From Agaricus subrufescens (taxonomy: Eukaryota; Basidiomycota; Agaricomycetes; Agaricales; Agaricaceae), in NCBI GenBank assembly GCA_029945375.1, contig CM057057.1, positions 4,154,001 through 4,218,000 on the forward strand: a DNA stretch of 64,000 bases, given 5' to 3'. How positions within the stretch are numbered: the stretch's first letter is position 1; each line of letters begins with the position of its first letter. The notes beneath the pieces are model-generated. The model made no database searches. It saw only the letters and a program-made list of their open reading frames with translations, and had not been told where the DNA came from. A program made the position numbers and the translations under genes. Below are positions 61,381-64,000 of the stretch, piece by piece.

Positions 61381-61817
61381 TCATGCTACTTGATCAGAGC
61401 TTGGCGTCGATGTACTACTAGTTGCATTTTCTTTCGCGAAACGCGCACGAGCCAGCTCACGCTCCGCGAGAGGGCTCTTAAGAACACGTTTGAGCGTGAA
61501 CCGTTTTCTTGCTGAAATCGGTGGACAGTTCTGAATAGCTACCAAGTCATCCTGCCGCAGTTCTGTCGAGTTGTCAGACTCTTTGAAATAACCAACAGTC
61601 AGAGTGCTGACATACTATCTTGTTCGTCGTGGACCAGAAACTTTCTACTGCGTTGTATGCTCTGTTGATGGTATTAATTTTTGGTGTATGCAACAACAAT
61701 CTTGCGACGCACCTTTCCGGTAACTTTGTGAGTAACCCATCTCGTCACAGTAACTGTGGCAGTTTTCTGCATATATCCTACTTTTGTAACGACCCCCTGA
61801 AAAATCATAGGCGGCAT
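61381..61817 (-). CDS. MRPS17: Mitochondrial small ribosomal subunit protein uS17m
   Basis: Three exons: 61713-61817, 61616-61661 and 61381-61562; 110 residues in frame. Exon 1 has FQGVVTKVGYMQKTATVTVT and WVTHKVTGK. Exon 2 has SIQRSRKFLVHDEQD. Exon 3 has KLRQDDLVAIQNCPPISARK and RFTLKRVLKSP. This is the OB-fold S17 core (GVV..KM..T..V, R.KKY..HD, GD.V.I.E..P.S..K). A basic C-terminal extension is typical of the mitochondrial form. I took the ATG at 61817; a second ATG three codons on is equally possible. Its start is 123 nt from the divergent WRAP73 start. Confidence 0.88.
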
Positions 61818-61940
61818 GGTGTGCAGAAGGTCGGCTTGAGCTGTCGGGAGAACGCGTGCGGTGGCTGGAAGAGGCTTAGGATTACATAAACCGTGTTCAT
61901 TGATCCAGTTCAACACTTCAATAGCAGCCTTGGCTCCAAC

Positions 61941-63893
61941 ATGGATTTTACGGAAATTTACAGACAGTCGTCGTCCCTCGTCGCATTCAGCCCAGGGGGC
62001 CATTTCATCCTTACTGCAGTTGAAGACAGGATTATAGTCAGGCGAACAGATACCTTCCAAATTACGCGTACATGGCTCGTAGATGCATCACCTTCCCCAA
62101 CACATGTCTTCTTTTCCAACAAATCCACCTCCAAAGCTAAATCGTCTTCCGGGTCTACTGGTGGTGATTGGGTGGCTCATTGTGGGTGGTCTTGCGATTC
62201 AGAGTATATCTTTGCTGCCTTTACCAAACGCGGAGTCGTCCATGTTTTAAAGCTGAGAGACGAAAGCTGGAGTGGCCGGATCGAAGCCGGTACAGAAGGT
62301 GATTGACAAATCTTGTCCCGGCTCTAGTTGCTTGCTCAGCAGACCAGGCCTTACAAAGGCAGAATGGGCTCCTGACGGACGAACGATTTTGTGCTTCTCA
62401 GAATGGGGTGTACGTCCGCTTTGGCGGGGATTAAGAACAATCTCTCATCATTTTAGCTAAGGGTCACTTTATGGTCTCTCGCGACCGGAAATGCAACATA
62501 TATCCAATTTCCTGTCCATCCTGACCGAGGTCAGCCACGGATCTGCTCGAATATGTTTGGCCTTCTGCTGAAGCTTTACAGGATATGCCTTCCGTGCCGA
62601 CGGTCGATATTTCTTTCTTGCCGAGAGGCACAAATCGAAAGATACACTTGGAGTGTATGATGCAGCAGACTCTTACAAGTTGATGCGAGTGAGTGATTGT
62701 AGTGGCTATAGTACCTATTGACCCAGAAATCTAGCATTTTGCTCTGCCCACATCTTCATTATCGTCCCTCGCTATGTCGCCCACTGGTGACCACATAGCC
62801 ATTTGGGAGGGCCCTTTAGACGTGAAGTTTTCTCGCTTGTTTGTAAACAAGCTACTGATCAATCTTTCAGTATAAGCTGCATGTATTGACTCCGGTTGGT
62901 AATGTGCTGTCGACATTTACACCTGAACCAGATCCGGGATTGGGCATCAGAAATGTCGCTTGGCACCCAAATGGAATGTTTCTTGCTGTAGGCGGTTGGG
63001 ATGATCGGGTTCGTTTTCCAGCCACCAAGAATATTTGCTGGTGGTGCATCATTGAGCTAGTCCATAGATTCATATACTGGAAAGCCTGAGTTGGTCGGCT
63101 GTAGCAACTCTCGAACTATCGTCTCGCATCTCGTCCTCGACGGTACGTATATATACTTAATTCTCTTTCACCTTGGTTCACATTTTCCAAGAAATTCTGG
63201 AGGGAACCCTCAAATTGGATGGAACTTACAGAGGGCCGTGGATTTTTGTCTTGTACGTTGAAACCTTCCTCTTTATCCAGTTTAGACTTCAGTTCTCTCA
63301 GATGAACGACTCTCCGGCCCTCAAGTCCTTTCAATTGTACGTGCAGATCAGACCAAGGCCAGTCCCAAAAGTGGTGCCTTGCAGCTAGAATGGAATAACA
63401 ACGGAGATCTATTACTCGTCCGTTTTGGTGTGGTGATTTCACTTCCTACTATTTGTCATACTTACAGCCTACCCAGAAAATGTTCCGGCAGCAGTCTTCA
63501 TATATGACTTCCCATCCCCACAACAAGAATTTGTGCCTCGATTGCGGAGTGTATTAGTCCATAGCAGCCCAGTTTCCAGCGCTCGTTGGAATCCAGTGAG
63601 GAAAGGAAGTCTGGTCATATGTTGCAACACACAAAGTGTGTACACTTGGAGTGATGAATGGGTCAATGAAAACGGAGAAGAAGAGGAAATGGCAGAATGC
63701 ATTGGCGTTCCTGCCCGTGAGTTCACAGTGAAATTTTGTTGTTTTGGCATCAACTTACTTTGCTTTCTGTCCAGATAAATTTGAAGCTAGGGACGCGAAA
63801 TGGGCACCTGATGGCAAAGGGTTTATCCTATACGACAAAGATCAGTTTTGCTGCGCTTTTGAAGTGGAAGACGAAGAAACGGAGGCCACATAA
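61941..63893 (+). CDS. WRAP73: WD-repeat protein WRAP73/WDR8
   Basis: The start MDFTEIYRQSSSLVAFSPGG at 61941 is typical of the family. WD-type beta-propeller blades follow: HFILTAVEDRIIVRRTDTFQ, CGWSCDSEYIFAAFTKRGVV, LTKAEWAPDGRTILCFSEWG, LAMSPTGDHIAIWEGPLD, GIRNVAWHPNGMFLAVGGWD, LQLEWNNNGDLLLVRF and VSSARWNPVRKGSLVICCN. The last exon ends KFEARDAKWAPDGKGFILYD and ...EDEETEAT, stop at 63891-63893, so the gene is complete. In animals and fission yeast the protein sits at spindle poles or centrosomes with an SSX2IP/Msd1 partner and a kinesin-14 to anchor microtubules. Eight or more exons are implied. Confidence 0.88.
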
Positions 63894-64000
63894 AGTTCTA
63901 AGTCAGGTCCTTATGCTTCCTACCTCATTCAACTTGCTTCTCCATCGGACTGTATAATGACAATCAGGCATAGCCTGCACAAACGACAAACATATCTAAA

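Noticed and set aside
1..64000. Search for transposons, CRISPR arrays, viral genes, rRNA and biosynthetic clusters
   Set aside because: No reverse transcriptase, transposase, terminal repeats, regularly spaced repeats, rRNA-like sequence, polyketide synthase, peptide synthetase or terpene synthase was seen on either strand.

Overview
This window is nuclear chromosomal DNA from a filamentous fungus, almost certainly a basidiomycete of the Agaricomycete type. Evidence: nearly every protein-coding gene is cut by short GT-AG introns of about 45-75 bases. Genes sit head to head or tail to tail with only 20-400 bases between them. The gene content is eukaryotic core machinery (TFIIIC, ESCRT-III, prefoldin, cyclophilin, Rab GEF, Dsl1-type tether) together with protein families typical of basidiomycetes. 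I found no transposase, reverse transcriptase, CRISPR array, rRNA, secondary-metabolite cluster or viral gene.

Layout, left to right. 1-2 kb: a cut-off gene of unknown function (-), a metallophosphoesterase (+) and a tRNA-Val(CAC) (-). 2.7-12.2 kb: a run of minus-strand genes: RIC1, a PRELI/Ups1-like lipid-transfer protein, a metallo-beta-lactamase-fold hydrolase and the GTPase RBG1/DRG1. 12.3-16.7 kb: a HOG-pathway MAPKKK of the SSK2 type (+), whose start codon lies 68 bases from that of RBG1. 16.9-33.6 kb: another minus-strand run: an uncharacterised polytopic membrane protein, the B-box-binding subunit of TFIIIC (TFC3-like), a second PRELI protein (Ups2-like), a peroxisomal ABC-D transporter, a HAD-like hydrolase and a beta-carbonic anhydrase. 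34.0-37.1 kb: RINT1/TIP20 (+). 37.4-49.7 kb: minus-strand genes for a CSL transcription factor, a small orphan protein, a DUF4203/TMEM198-type membrane protein, a mitochondrial DEAD-box helicase and an MFS sugar porter. 49.8-63.9 kb: alternating strands: MIM2-like (+), PPR protein (-), U-box cyclophilin (+), VPS20 (-), PP2C phosphatase (+), gamma-glutamyltransferase (-), prefoldin subunit 6 (+), mitochondrial uS17 (-) and WRAP73/WDR8 (+).

Functional themes. Seven of about 25 genes are mitochondrial or probably so: two PRELI proteins, helicase, MIM2, PPR, PP2C and uS17m. Three act in membrane traffic: RIC1 at the Golgi, RINT1 at the ER and VPS20 at the endosome. Two loci concern RNA polymerase III: the tRNA and TFC3. 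The genes do not form a pathway cluster. The window is an ordinary gene-dense housekeeping stretch, and I do not claim a new system. The observations most worth checking are a perfect B-box inside the first intron of the gene for the B-box-binding TFIIIC subunit, a carbonic anhydrase intron that cannot be removed by GT-AG splicing without breaking the frame, and a DRG GTPase whose best splice model drops a short stretch of the C-terminal TGS region.

Exon coordinates are given where I could trace the frame by hand. For the longest genes (RIC1, TFC3, ABC transporter, RINT1, MFS, GGT) only the outer limits and key exons are firm.
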